From an uncultured Ruminococcus sp. (lineage in GTDB: Bacteria > Bacillota_A > Clostridia > RUG12999): a stretch of DNA of 7,410 nucleotides. The position numbers and the translations under genes are program-made. This document shows positions 1-7,357 of the stretch, one piece after another. The stretch spans positions 1 to 7,410 of the forward strand of contig CACZTG010000088.1 in NCBI GenBank assembly GCA_902783995.1. The letters are read 5' to 3'. Positions within the stretch are counted from its first letter, which is position 1; every line of letters starts with the position of its first letter. Under the pieces are notes generated by a model that saw only the letters and a program-made list of their open reading frames with translations, searched no databases and was not told where the DNA came from.

Positions 1-1569
1 AAATCAATGGGATATGAAATAAAGGATTTTGCGCTTAAAGGACTTTTTGCGGATTCTCCCGTAAATCTCGGCAGCCGTTGTACCGTATTTATGAATTCGT
101 CCGTAAAACAATCGCAAAAAGACGGAGCTTCGGTTGAAGATATATCGGCGGGGCTTTCTGTAAGTATTGTTAAAAACGCGGTATATAAGGTAATACGAGC
201 AGGTTCGGCAGCTGAGCTTGGGGACAACATTGTTGTGCAGGGCGGTACTTTTTTAAATAACGCCGTTCTTCGCGCGTTTGAAAAAGAACTCGGCAAAAAC
301 GTTATAAGACCGTCAATCGCAGGGCTTATGGGCGCTTACGGCGCGGCGCTTCAGGCAATGCAGGTTAAAAAGAGTCATATAATATCAAAGCAGGAGCTTT
401 TAAGCTTTACACACACGTCAAAGCTTACCGTTTGCAACGGCTGCACAAACCATTGTCATCTTACAATAAATACTTTTTCCGACGGAAAAAAATATATTTC
501 GGGAAATCAATGTGAAAAAGGTCTCGGACTTAAAAAGCCCGCAGAAGAAATTCCGAATCTGCACGAGTATAAGAGAAAAAAGCTTTACGCTCTTGAAAGC
601 GGGAATAAAGGCAGCGGCAAAAAAAAGATAGGGCTTCCCATGGCGCTCGGTATGTATGAGCTTGCGCCACTTTGGCACGGCATATTTGAAAGTCTCGGCT
701 TTGAGGTGATTTTATCGGGACCGTCAAGCCGTAAGCTGTATGAAAAAGGACAGTTTTCAATTCCTTCCGATACGGCTTGTTATCCCGCAAAAATTATGCA
801 TGGGCATATTGTTGACCTCATCGAAAAAGGCGCGGATATTATTTTTTATCCCTGTCTTACCTATAATATAGACGAAAAAGCAAGCGAAAATCACTATAAT
901 TGTCCTGTTGTGGCATATTATTCGGAGCTTTTACACGGTAATATGGAGGAACTTAAAAATGTCAGGTTCTTGTATCCGTATCTTAATATAAACAGCAAAA
1001 AAGAGCTTTCAAAAGAGCTTTTTGAGAATCTTAAAGACGTATGCGGCGCCGACTATACTGATATAAAAAAAGCGGTAAAAATCGGCTTTAAAAAATATTA
1101 TTCTCATATGTCGGATATACGAAAAGCCGGTGAAAAAGCGATTGCTTATGCGAGAGAAAAAGGCAGACGTATTATGATTCTTGCGGGAAGGCCGTATCAC
1201 GCTGACCCAGAAATCGGTCATGGCATAGATAAGCTCGCGGTTTCGCTCGGCTTTGTGGTTGTAAGCGAGGACAGCGTTTGTCATCTTACGGACAGGCAGC
1301 CCGTAAAGGTCTTAAATCAGTGGACATATCATTCGAGGCTTTACAGAGCCGCGAGATATGCGGCGGAACATTCCGATACACAGCTTGTTCAGCTTGTTTC
1401 TTTCGGCTGCGGCGTTGACGCTATAACAACCGATGAAGTCAGAGAGATACTTGAAACAGGTAATAAGTTTTACACACAGATAAAAATTGATGAAATAACA
1501 AACCTCGGCGCGGTAAAAATACGACTTCGCAGCTTGCTTGGTGCTTTGGAAGAAAGGGGAGAGGCATAA
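1..1569 (+). CDS. Acyl-CoA dehydratase activase-related protein (BadF/BcrA-type end plus DUF2229-like region), 5'-truncated by window
   Basis: The reading frame is open from base 1 (AAA TCA ATG), so the ATG at 7 is internal and the true start lies upstream; no ribosome site precedes it. Residue numbers count from that ATG. Residues 1-118 are the end of an ASKHA ATPase domain as in 2-hydroxyglutaryl-CoA dehydratase activators. SRCTVFMNS carries Cys25, matching the second [4Fe-4S] ligand of HgdC-type activators, and VVQGGTFLNNAVLRAFE (77-92) is the late nucleotide-binding motif. A cluster C143-x2-C146-x3-C150-x18-C169 probably binds metal or iron-sulfur. From about 207 (KIGLPMALGMYE) a DUF2229-like region follows, with SDTACYP (C258), YPCLTY (C283) and LAGRPYHADPEIGHG (392-406). 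Inferred role: the family couples ATP hydrolysis to low-potential electron transfer; the substrate of this branch is unknown. It ends one base into the next gene, with which it is often fused. Confidence 0.85.
   Translation, partial: KSMGYEIKDFALKGLFADSPVNLGSRCTVFMNSSVKQSQKDGASVEDISAGLSVSIVKNAVYKVIRAGSAAELGDNIVVQGGTFLNNAVLRAFEKELGKNVIRPSIAGLMGAYGAALQAMQVKKSHIISKQELLSFTHTSKLTVCNGCTNHCHLTINTFSDGKKYISGNQCEKGLGLKKPAEEIPNLHEYKRKKLYALESGNKGSGKKKIGLPMALGMYELAPLWHGIFESLGFEVILSGPSSRKLYEKGQFSIPSDTACYPAKIMHGHIVDLIEKGADIIFYPCLTYNIDEKASENHYNCPVVAYYSELLHGNMEELKNVRFLYPYLNINSKKELSKELFENLKDVCGADYTDIKKAVKIGFKKYYSHMSDIRKAGEKAIAYAREKGRRIMILAGRPYHADPEIGHGIDKLAVSLGFVVVSEDSVCHLTDRQPVKVLNQWTYHSRLYRAARYAAEHSDTQLVQLVSFGCGVDAITTDEVREILETGNKFYTQIKIDEITNLGAVKIRLRSLLGALEERGEA
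1555..1564 (+). promoter_or_regulatory. Ribosome binding site inside the end of the upstream gene
   Basis: A purine-rich AGGGGAGAGG lies just before the ATG at 1569, with about 5 nt between the GGGGAG core and the start codon. It lies within the last codons of the upstream gene. Together with the TAATG stop/start overlap it supports true re-initiation and translational coupling rather than a sequencing error that split one gene. Confidence 0.6.
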
Positions 1570-2795
1570 TGGAATTTGTGGAATTTACAAAGGAAATGGC
1601 AAAGGATTATACTATTCTTGTTCCGACCATGCTTCCCATTCATTTTAAGCTGATATTAAAAGTGCTTTCGCATTACGGATATAAAACGGAGCTTCTTGAA
1701 ACAACCGGAAAGCAAGTTGTTGATACAGGTTTAAAATATGTTCATAACGATACCTGCTACCCGGCAATTCTTGTTATAGGACAGCTTATTAATGCCGTTC
1801 AGAGCGGTAAATATGATGTTAATAAAATTGCGCTTATGCTTTCACAAACGGGAGGCGGCTGCCGTGCTTCAAATTATTTATCGCTTCTTCGCAAAGCGCT
1901 TAAAAAAGCAGGGCTTGGGCATATACCCGTTATTGCTTTCGGTGTTGCGGGGCTTGAAAAACACTCAGGGTTTAATTTGAATATAACAAAGCTCTACAAG
2001 ATGATGCACGCCGTTTTTTACGGCGACCTTTTAATGTCGCTTGTCAATCAGGTTAAACCGTACGAAAAGGAGACCGGTACAGCGCGGAAAATTGCCGATA
2101 AGTGGACTGAAAGGCTTTCCGAAGAGCTTATACACAAATATATATCATATAAGAAAGTAAAAAGAAACTACCGTGAAATGATAGCCGAATTTGCCTCCGT
2201 TCCGATGAACAAGACCGATAAAGTAAAGGTCGGAGTGGTGGGAGAAATATTTGTAAAGTATTCGCCTCTCGGAAATAATAATCTTGAGGATTTTCTTTAT
2301 GATGAAGGCGCGGAGGTGGTTGTTCCGGGGCTTCTTGATTTTCTTATGTATTGCGTGTATAATCCCATAAACGACAGCCGTGCATACGGAATAAATAAAA
2401 TTAAGGCATTTGCTTGTAAAATCGGTTATAAATTTTTGCTTTCACGCCAGCGTGATATTATAACGCTTTTAAATGAGGACGGGCATTTTATGCCGCCGAC
2501 GCCGTTTTCAACCACGGTTTCGCTTACGAAAGGATATATAGGGCTCGGCACAAAAATGGGAGAAGGCTGGCTGCTTACCGCAGAAATGCTTGAGCTTGCT
2601 CACGAAGGCGTAAAAAACATTATATGTACACAGCCTTTCGGCTGTCTGCCCAATCATATTTGCGGAAAAGGTATGATGAAGCCGATAAAAGAAAAAAACG
2701 AAGATGTTAATATTGTCGCTATTGATTATGACGCGGGGGCAACAAAGGTAAATCAGGAAAACAGGATAAAGCTGATGCTTGCGAACGCAAAGTAA
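1569..2795 (+). CDS. 2-hydroxyacyl-CoA dehydratase-like (HgdB-family) cysteine-rich protein
   Basis: A 408-residue protein matching the C-terminal segment of the large clostridial activase/dehydratase polypeptides. It starts at FTKEMAKDYTILVPTMLPIHF (from residue 6), where the fused proteins continue without a break. Visible motifs are NDTCYP (C63), SQTGGGCRASNY (C98), GEIFVKYSPLGNN (225-237), GEGWLLTAEM (331-340), CTQPFGCLPNHICGKG (C353, C359, C365) and VAIDYDAGAT near the end. The conserved cysteines suggest an iron-sulfur centre of the HgdB type, either a dehydratase-like active site or a double-cubane-like cluster (inference). No signal peptide or membrane segment, so cytoplasmic. The start is fixed by the TAATG overlap and the site at 1555-1564. 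It is probably the redox partner of the upstream protein and acts with it as a complex. The substrate cannot be told from sequence, and true 2-hydroxyacyl-CoA dehydration is not established for this branch. Confidence 0.85.
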   Translation: MEFVEFTKEMAKDYTILVPTMLPIHFKLILKVLSHYGYKTELLETTGKQVVDTGLKYVHNDTCYPAILVIGQLINAVQSGKYDVNKIALMLSQTGGGCRASNYLSLLRKALKKAGLGHIPVIAFGVAGLEKHSGFNLNITKLYKMMHAVFYGDLLMSLVNQVKPYEKETGTARKIADKWTERLSEELIHKYISYKKVKRNYREMIAEFASVPMNKTDKVKVGVVGEIFVKYSPLGNNNLEDFLYDEGAEVVVPGLLDFLMYCVYNPINDSRAYGINKIKAFACKIGYKFLLSRQRDIITLLNEDGHFMPPTPFSTTVSLTKGYIGLGTKMGEGWLLTAEMLELAHEGVKNIICTQPFGCLPNHICGKGMMKPIKEKNEDVNIVAIDYDAGATKVNQENRIKLMLANAK

Positions 2796-2830
2796 AAAAC
2801 AGGAGCATGGAAAAAGTGCTCCTGTTTTTT
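2794..2830. terminator. Bidirectional intrinsic terminator between convergent operons
   Basis: An 8-bp perfect GC-containing stem, CAGGAGCA (2800-2807) pairing with TGCTCCTG (2817-2824), has a 9-nt loop. Six A (2794-2799) and six T (2825-2830) flank it and give a U-tract on either strand. It begins inside the stop codon of the dehydratase-like gene (2793-2795) and ends 4 bases before the carB stop (2835-2837), so one short element can serve both convergent transcripts. Confidence 0.92.
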
Positions 2831-2834
2831 ATAA

Positions 2835-5800
2835 TTATTCCGCGTCTATTGTTGAAATGCTGAAGGTTATTTCTTCAAGAACGTCAAGCAAAACCTTTAC
2901 CGTATCGAGAGATGTAAACATGGTAACATTATTTTCAACGGCACAGCGGCGTATCTGATAGCCCGCCGTTTCTTCGTCCTCAGAGGCAACGTTTCGGGTG
3001 TTTATAACATAATTTACATAACCTCTGCGTATGGAAGTTAAAAGCTCGTCATTGTCCTTTGTGATTTTACTGCGGACTTTAACATGCATACCGTGTTTTT
3101 TTAAATAATCCGCCGTACCTTTTGTGGCTTCAAGATTAAAACCGAGATTATAAAAGCGTTTTATTAAAGGCAGAGCTTCCGGTTTATCTTTATCGGCAAT
3201 TGTAACAAAAACCGTGCCGTAATTTACAACATTCATACCCGATGCCTGAAGCGCTTTATAAAGTGCCCTTGTAAGCTTTTTATCATAACCTATCGCTTCG
3301 CCGGTCGATTTCATTTCGGGCGAAAGGTAGGCGTCAAGCCCTCTTATTTTTGAAAACGAAAAGGCGGGAACTTTTACATACCAGCGCTTTTTTTCTTCGG
3401 GGTATATGGTGTCAAACCCCTGCTCTTTAAGGCTTTTGCCGAGTATGACAAGAGTGGCGATGTCGGCAAGCTGATACCCTGTTGCTTTTGATATAAACGG
3501 GACCGTTCTTGATGAGCGCGGATTTACCTCAATTATATACACATTATCGTTTTTATCGACAATAAACTGTATGTTATAAAGCCCTATTATGCCTATTCCC
3601 AGCCCAAGCTTTTTGGTGTAATCAAGGATAATTTCCTTAACCTTATCGGAAATACTGAAAGTAGGGTAAATGCTTATTGAATCACCCGAATGAATACCTG
3701 TACGCTCAACATGCTCCATAATGCCCGGAACAAAAACGTCTTTGCCGTCGCATACGGCGTCAACCTCAAGCTCTTTTCCCTCAATATATTTATCGACAAG
3801 TACAGGCTTGTCCTCATCAATTTCAACGGCAGTACGCAGATATTTGCGTAAAGCTTCTTCATCGGCGACAATCTGCATTGCCCTTCCGCCGAGCACATAA
3901 CTGGGGCGCACAAGCACGGGATAGCCTATTTCCTCCGCGGCTTTTACACCGTCATCTATACTTGTTACCGCTTTGCCGTTTGGCTGCGGGATATTAAGCT
4001 GTAACATAATATGCTCAAAGCTGTCACGGTTTTCCGCCTTTTCAATAGCGGCAACATCGGTACCTATTATTTTTACGCCGCGTTTTTGAAGCGGCTCGGC
4101 AAGATTGATTGCGGTCTGACCGCCGAGCGAGGCTATTACGCCGATGGGCTTTTCGAGCTCGACTATGTTCATAACATCTTCTACCGTAAGCGGCTCAAAA
4201 TAAAGCTTATCGCTTGTGGTATAATCCGTTGAAACGGTTTCGGGGTTGTTATTTATAATTATTGCCTCATAGCCGTATTCTTTAATTGTTTTAACGGCAT
4301 GAACGGTTGAATAGTCAAACTCGACACCCTGACCGATTCTGATAGGACCGGCACCGAGAACAATAATTTTTTTCTTGTCACTGACAATAGATTCGTTTTC
4401 TTCTTCGTATGTGGAATAGAAATAGGGGATATAGCTTTCAAATTCACTTGCGCAGGTATCAATCATTTTATAGACGGGGAACATATTGTGCTTTTTGCGT
4501 AAGTCGAAAACATCTTCCTCGCTCATTTTCCAAAGATGCGCTATGTATTTATCACAGAAGCCCATTTTTTTGGCGGCATACAGCACATCAAGGTCAAGCG
4601 GATTTTCTTCAAGAGTTTTTTCAAAATCAACAATTTTTTTGATTTTGTCAAGGAAAAACATATCAATTTGCGTTACGTTACAAATTCTGCTGTGGTCAAC
4701 GCCGAGCCACATAAGCTGAGCAATGGCGTAGATACGGTCATCGGTACCCTCAGCAATGTATTTGAAAAGGTCTTCGACCGACATTTTATCTTTGTCAAAT
4801 TTTGACATATATATGTGGCAAACGCCGATTTCAAGAGAACGTATAGCCTTTAAAAGGCTTTCTTCAAGTGTTCTGCCTATGCTCATAACCTCGCCCGTTG
4901 CTTTCATTTGTGTACCGAGACTGTTTGAAGCCGAGGTAAATTTGTCAAACGGGAAACGGGGCATTTTTGTAACGACATAATCAAGAGTCGGTTCAAAAGA
5001 AGCGGGTGTGTTCGCGATTTGTATTTCGTCAAGAGTCATTCCCACGGCAATTTTTGCCGAAACTCTCGCGATAGGATAACCGCTTGCCTTTGACGCAAGC
5101 GCCGATGAACGGGATACCCTCGGGTTTACCTCAATCAGATAATATCTGAAGGATTGAGGGTCAAGCGCAAACTGTACATTGCAGCCGCCTTCTATTTTAA
5201 GCGCGCGTATAATTTTAAGCGCACTGTCACGCAGCATATGATATTCTTTGTTTGTAAGCGTCTGGCTGGGACATACGACTATTGAGTCGCCCGTATGTAT
5301 GCCGACGGGGTCAAGGTTTTCCATATTACAAATGGTTATGGCGGTATCGTTATGGTCACGCATAACCTCATATTCAATTTCTTTGTAACCCTTAATGCTT
5401 TTTTCAACCAAAACCTGTGAAACGGGGGATAATTTAAGGGCATTTTTCATTATTTCGCGCAGTTCTTCTTCCGTATCGGCAAAGCCACCGCCCGTACCGC
5501 CGAGAGTAAAAGCGGGACGAAGCACAACGGGGTAGCCTATTTCCTCCGCGGCTTTTACGGCTTCTTCCGTGGAATGAGTTATGATAGATGGGAGTACAGG
5601 CTCGTCTAAGCTTTCACAAAGCTCTTTAAAAAGCTCTCTGTCCTCCGCGCGCGCGATACTTTCGGCGTCTGTGCCGAGAAGCTGTGTTCCGCATTCCGCC
5701 AGAACGCCTTTTTTGTAAAGCTCCATTGCAATATTCAGACCTGTTTGCCCGCCGATGCCGGGGACAATGGCGTCCGGACGTTCATAGCGTAATATTTTGG

Positions 5801-6023
5801 CGGCATATTCAAAAGTCAGCGGTTCCATATACACTTTGTCCGCAATTGATGTATCCGTCATAATGGTTGCGGGGTTAGAGTTCGCGAGAATGACCTCATA
5901 GCCCTCCTCTTTAAGAGCAAGGCAAGCCTGTGTGCCGGCGTAGTCAAACTCAGCCGCCTGACCTATAACGATAGGTCCCGAGCCTATAACGAGAACTTTT
6001 TTAATATCTGACCTTTTAGGCAT
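2835..6023 (-). CDS. carB: Carbamoyl-phosphate synthetase large subunit
   Basis: Synthesises carbamoyl phosphate from bicarbonate, two ATP and ammonia channelled from CarA, for pyrimidine and arginine synthesis in the cytoplasm. At 1062 residues it is close to the E. coli enzyme (1073), and the start [17 protein letters not shown] aligns with it from residue 1. Order: carboxyphosphate ATP-grasp half (about 1-400, [17 protein letters not shown] at 14-30; R129, R169, E215 and H243 at E. coli positions), oligomerisation domain (about 400-550), carbamoyl-phosphate ATP-grasp half (about 551-930, [16 protein letters not shown] at 557-572) and a C-terminal effector domain. In the latter, K947, T967, T970, K986 and N1008 match the E. 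coli UMP/IMP phosphate-site residues K954, T974, T977, K993 and N1015, so nucleotide control is likely. The counterpart of the ornithine contact E892 is Val885. The start overlaps carA by 8 bases; AGGCGG lies 8 nt upstream. Also called pyrAB in Firmicutes. Confidence 0.98.
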   Translation of the reverse strand: MPKRSDIKKVLVIGSGPIVIGQAAEFDYAGTQACLALKEEGYEVILANSNPATIMTDTSIADKVYMEPLTFEYAAKILRYERPDAIVPGIGGQTGLNIAMELYKKGVLAECGTQLLGTDAESIARAEDRELFKELCESLDEPVLPSIITHSTEEAVKAAEEIGYPVVLRPAFTLGGTGGGFADTEEELREIMKNALKLSPVSQVLVEKSIKGYKEIEYEVMRDHNDTAITICNMENLDPVGIHTGDSIVVCPSQTLTNKEYHMLRDSALKIIRALKIEGGCNVQFALDPQSFRYYLIEVNPRVSRSSALASKASGYPIARVSAKIAVGMTLDEIQIANTPASFEPTLDYVVTKMPRFPFDKFTSASNSLGTQMKATGEVMSIGRTLEESLLKAIRSLEIGVCHIYMSKFDKDKMSVEDLFKYIAEGTDDRIYAIAQLMWLGVDHSRICNVTQIDMFFLDKIKKIVDFEKTLEENPLDLDVLYAAKKMGFCDKYIAHLWKMSEEDVFDLRKKHNMFPVYKMIDTCASEFESYIPYFYSTYEEENESIVSDKKKIIVLGAGPIRIGQGVEFDYSTVHAVKTIKEYGYEAIIINNNPETVSTDYTTSDKLYFEPLTVEDVMNIVELEKPIGVIASLGGQTAINLAEPLQKRGVKIIGTDVAAIEKAENRDSFEHIMLQLNIPQPNGKAVTSIDDGVKAAEEIGYPVLVRPSYVLGGRAMQIVADEEALRKYLRTAVEIDEDKPVLVDKYIEGKELEVDAVCDGKDVFVPGIMEHVERTGIHSGDSISIYPTFSISDKVKEIILDYTKKLGLGIGIIGLYNIQFIVDKNDNVYIIEVNPRSSRTVPFISKATGYQLADIATLVILGKSLKEQGFDTIYPEEKKRWYVKVPAFSFSKIRGLDAYLSPEMKSTGEAIGYDKKLTRALYKALQASGMNVVNYGTVFVTIADKDKPEALPLIKRFYNLGFNLEATKGTADYLKKHGMHVKVRSKITKDNDELLTSIRRGYVNYVINTRNVASEDEETAGYQIRRCAVENNVTMFTSLDTVKVLLDVLEEITFSISTIDAE

Positions 6024-7113
6024 TTTTTATACCGCCTTTCCTGCACATATTTATAAACTTATCAAACAAATAACCGCTGTCCTGCGGACCGGGAGCGCTT
6101 TCGGGGTGATACTGCACACTGAAAACGGGGTCGGTTTTGCTTTCAAGCCCTTCCGCCGTGCCGTCAAGAAGGTTTATATGTGTAATTTCAAGCCCCGTTC
6201 CTTTAAGGCTTTCGGGAGCTACGGCATAGCTGTGGTTTTGACTTGTAATTTCTATTTTGCCGGTTAAAAGGTTTTTAACCGGGTGATTGCCGCCACGATG
6301 ACCGAATTTAAGCTTGTACGTTTTGCCGCCGTAAGCGAGCGCAATTATCTGATGCCCGAGGCATATTCCGCCTATCGGATATTTACCTTTAAGCTTTTTT
6401 ACGGTTTCGATTACGGGAGTAACATCCTCCGGGTCACCGGGACCGTTTGAAATAAAAATACCGTCAGGCTTCATAAAGTCAATTTCTTCCGCCGGAGTGT
6501 CAAAAGGAACAACGGTAACATTACAGCCGCAGGAGTTAAGCTTTCTTATTATGTTAAGCTTTATGCCGCAGTCAATTGCGACAATATTTAAAATATGATT
6601 GGAGGTTCGTGAATACCAGCGCTTTTTGCAGCTCACCTTTGAAACGGCATCGTGGGGTACGGGAGTGCTTTTTATAATGTTTAAAGCTTCCTCTTTATCG
6701 GTATTGAAAGAAGTGATTATTGCTCTGCAGGTACCCTCGTTTCTGATTATTCTCGCAAGTTTTCTGGTATCTATCCCCGTAATTCCGGGGATATTATATT
6801 CTTCCATAACCTCCGCAAGAGTTTTTGTATATCTGAAATTGCTCGGCATATCGTTATAATCACGCACGGCAAGTCCGCCGATTGTCGGCGTTTTTGTTTC
6901 AAAATCGTTGTCGGTTATGCCGTAATTACCGATTAAAGGATAAGTCATTACAACAAGCTGATACGTATAGGACGGGTCGGAAATAATTTCCTGATAGCCG
7001 ACCATAGAGGTGTTAAAAACTATCTCGCAAACTCTGTCTGTATCGGCGCCAAAACCAAAACCATAAAATTCAGTACCGTTTTCAAGTACAATTTTTTTGT
7101 TGTAACTTAGCAT
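6016..7113 (-). CDS. carA: Carbamoyl-phosphate synthetase small (glutaminase) subunit
   Basis: Hydrolyses glutamine and delivers ammonia to CarB. Two ATGs stand six bases apart (7117-7119 and 7111-7113). GGAGG at 7125-7121 is only 1 nt from the first but 7 nt from the second, so I choose the second: [13 protein letters not shown]..., 365 residues, a little shorter than E. coli CarA (382). Residues 1 to about 165 form the small-chain N-terminal domain, with [17 protein letters not shown] and [11 protein letters not shown]. From about 175 a class I glutamine amidotransferase domain follows, with SNGPGDPED, the nucleophile elbow GGICLGHQ (Cys251), and [13 protein letters not shown] with catalytic His336 and Glu338. 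All expected catalytic residues are present. It is first in a two-gene operon, overlapping carB by 8 bases (6016-6023), which implies coupled translation and equal subunit output. No other pyr or arg gene is adjacent in this window. Also called pyrAA. Confidence 0.97.
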   Translation of the reverse strand: MLSYNKKIVLENGTEFYGFGFGADTDRVCEIVFNTSMVGYQEIISDPSYTYQLVVMTYPLIGNYGITDNDFETKTPTIGGLAVRDYNDMPSNFRYTKTLAEVMEEYNIPGITGIDTRKLARIIRNEGTCRAIITSFNTDKEEALNIIKSTPVPHDAVSKVSCKKRWYSRTSNHILNIVAIDCGIKLNIIRKLNSCGCNVTVVPFDTPAEEIDFMKPDGIFISNGPGDPEDVTPVIETVKKLKGKYPIGGICLGHQIIALAYGGKTYKLKFGHRGGNHPVKNLLTGKIEITSQNHSYAVAPESLKGTGLEITHINLLDGTAEGLESKTDPVFSVQYHPESAPGPQDSGYLFDKFINMCRKGGIKNA

Positions 7114-7120
7114 AAGCATA

Positions 7121-7125
7121 CCTCC
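7121..7125 (-). promoter_or_regulatory. Shine-Dalgarno site that decides the carA start
   Basis: On the minus strand the sequence reads TCCGGAGGT-ATG-CTT-ATG. GGAGG is a perfect anti-16S match. It is 1 nt from the first ATG, too close for normal initiation, and 7 nt from the second, a standard spacing. This favours the start at 7113 over 7119. Confidence 0.8.
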
Positions 7126-7204
7126 GGATATTCATTTTGATTACATAAACTGAATAAAAATACAAAATACAATAAAAAAATATACAATTATTTTATTATT
7201 TTTA

Positions 7205-7233
7205 ATTATACCACATATTATAAATATTGTCAA
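7205..7233 (-). promoter_or_regulatory. Consensus sigma-A (sigma-70 type) promoter for carAB with extended -10
   Basis: On the minus strand there is a perfect -35 TTGACA (7233-7228), a 17-nt spacer, and a perfect -10 TATAAT (7210-7205) preceded by TGG, an extended -10 element. The bases upstream of the -35 (about 7235-7260) are very A/T-rich, like an UP element. Transcription should start near 7197-7199, giving a leader of about 85 nt before the ATG at 7113. That leader is almost pure A/U with no clear hairpin before GGAGG, so no attenuator or riboswitch is supported. Confidence 0.88.
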
Positions 7234-7275
7234 CGCTTTAAAAATAAATGAAAATAAAAATTTGGTTATTTATAC

Positions 7276-7303
7276 AAAAAACTTTTAGTTATATTAACTA
7301 AAA
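7276..7303 (-). terminator. Weak AT-rich hairpin with T-run, possible second terminator
   Basis: A perfect 9-bp inverted repeat, TTTTAGTTA (7283-7291) and TAACTAAAA (7295-7303), has a 3-nt loop. On the minus strand it is followed by G and six T (7281-7276). The stem is AT-only except for one G-C pair, so it is weak, but directly behind the stronger hairpin it could act as a back-up terminator for minus-strand transcripts entering from the right. A regulatory palindrome upstream of carA is the alternative; it lies about 43 bases upstream of the -35. Confidence 0.4.
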
Positions 7304-7331
7304 AGAGACTGATGACTTTGTCATCAGTCTC
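7300..7331 (-). terminator. Intrinsic terminator for a minus-strand gene beyond the right edge
   Basis: A perfect 12-bp stem (7305-7316 pairing with 7320-7331, arm GAGACTGATGAC) has a 3-nt loop. Read on the minus strand it is followed at once by five T (7304-7300), the classical intrinsic terminator form. On the plus strand no T-run follows, so direction is minus. It lies upstream of the carA promoter and would insulate carAB from the preceding gene. Confidence 0.7.
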
Positions 7332-7357
7332 AGCTTAATGACAAAGTCATTAAGCTG
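7305..7357. repeat. Two abutting 12-bp palindromes with the same core in opposite orientation
   Basis: Hairpin one (7305-7331) and hairpin two (7331-7357) share base C7331. Each has a perfect 12-bp stem and a 3-nt loop: TTT in the first, AAA in the second. The inner 13 bases, ATGACTTTGTCAT (7312-7324) and ATGACAAAGTCAT (7338-7350), are exact reverse complements, so the DNA or RNA can fold as two small hairpins or one larger one. No coding function is supported. The pattern resembles dispersed intergenic palindromic repeats; family membership is inference. Confidence 0.65.

Noticed and set aside
7..9. ATG at 7 as the start of the first gene
   Set aside because: The frame is open to the window edge, there is no ribosome site, and the protein begins in mid-domain of an ASKHA ATPase.
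418..1284. Minus-strand open frames opposite the first gene
   Set aside because: They lie opposite a conserved coding region with clear family motifs and show no family resemblance of their own.
1549..1569. Canonical -1 ribosomal slippery heptamer at the gene junction
   Set aside because: In the zero frame the codons are GAA AGG GGA, which does not fit X-XXY-YYZ; the stop/start overlap with a Shine-Dalgarno explains the junction better.
4011..4980. Several short plus-strand open frames opposite carB
   Set aside because: They are antisense to a full, well-conserved carB, have no ribosome sites or recognisable domains, and overlap one another in different frames.
6599..6859. Plus-strand frame of 86 codons, hydrophobic in part
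   Set aside because: It is antisense to the conserved glutaminase subunit gene; the hydrophobic look reflects the complement of its codons.
7114..7199. PyrR attenuator, T-box or riboswitch in the carA leader
   Set aside because: The leader is short, almost pure A/U, without a conserved loop, strong stem or terminator.
7305..7357. CRISPR array or transposon terminal repeats
   Set aside because: There are only two palindromes, with no regular spacers, no target-site duplication that I can see, and no transposase in the window.
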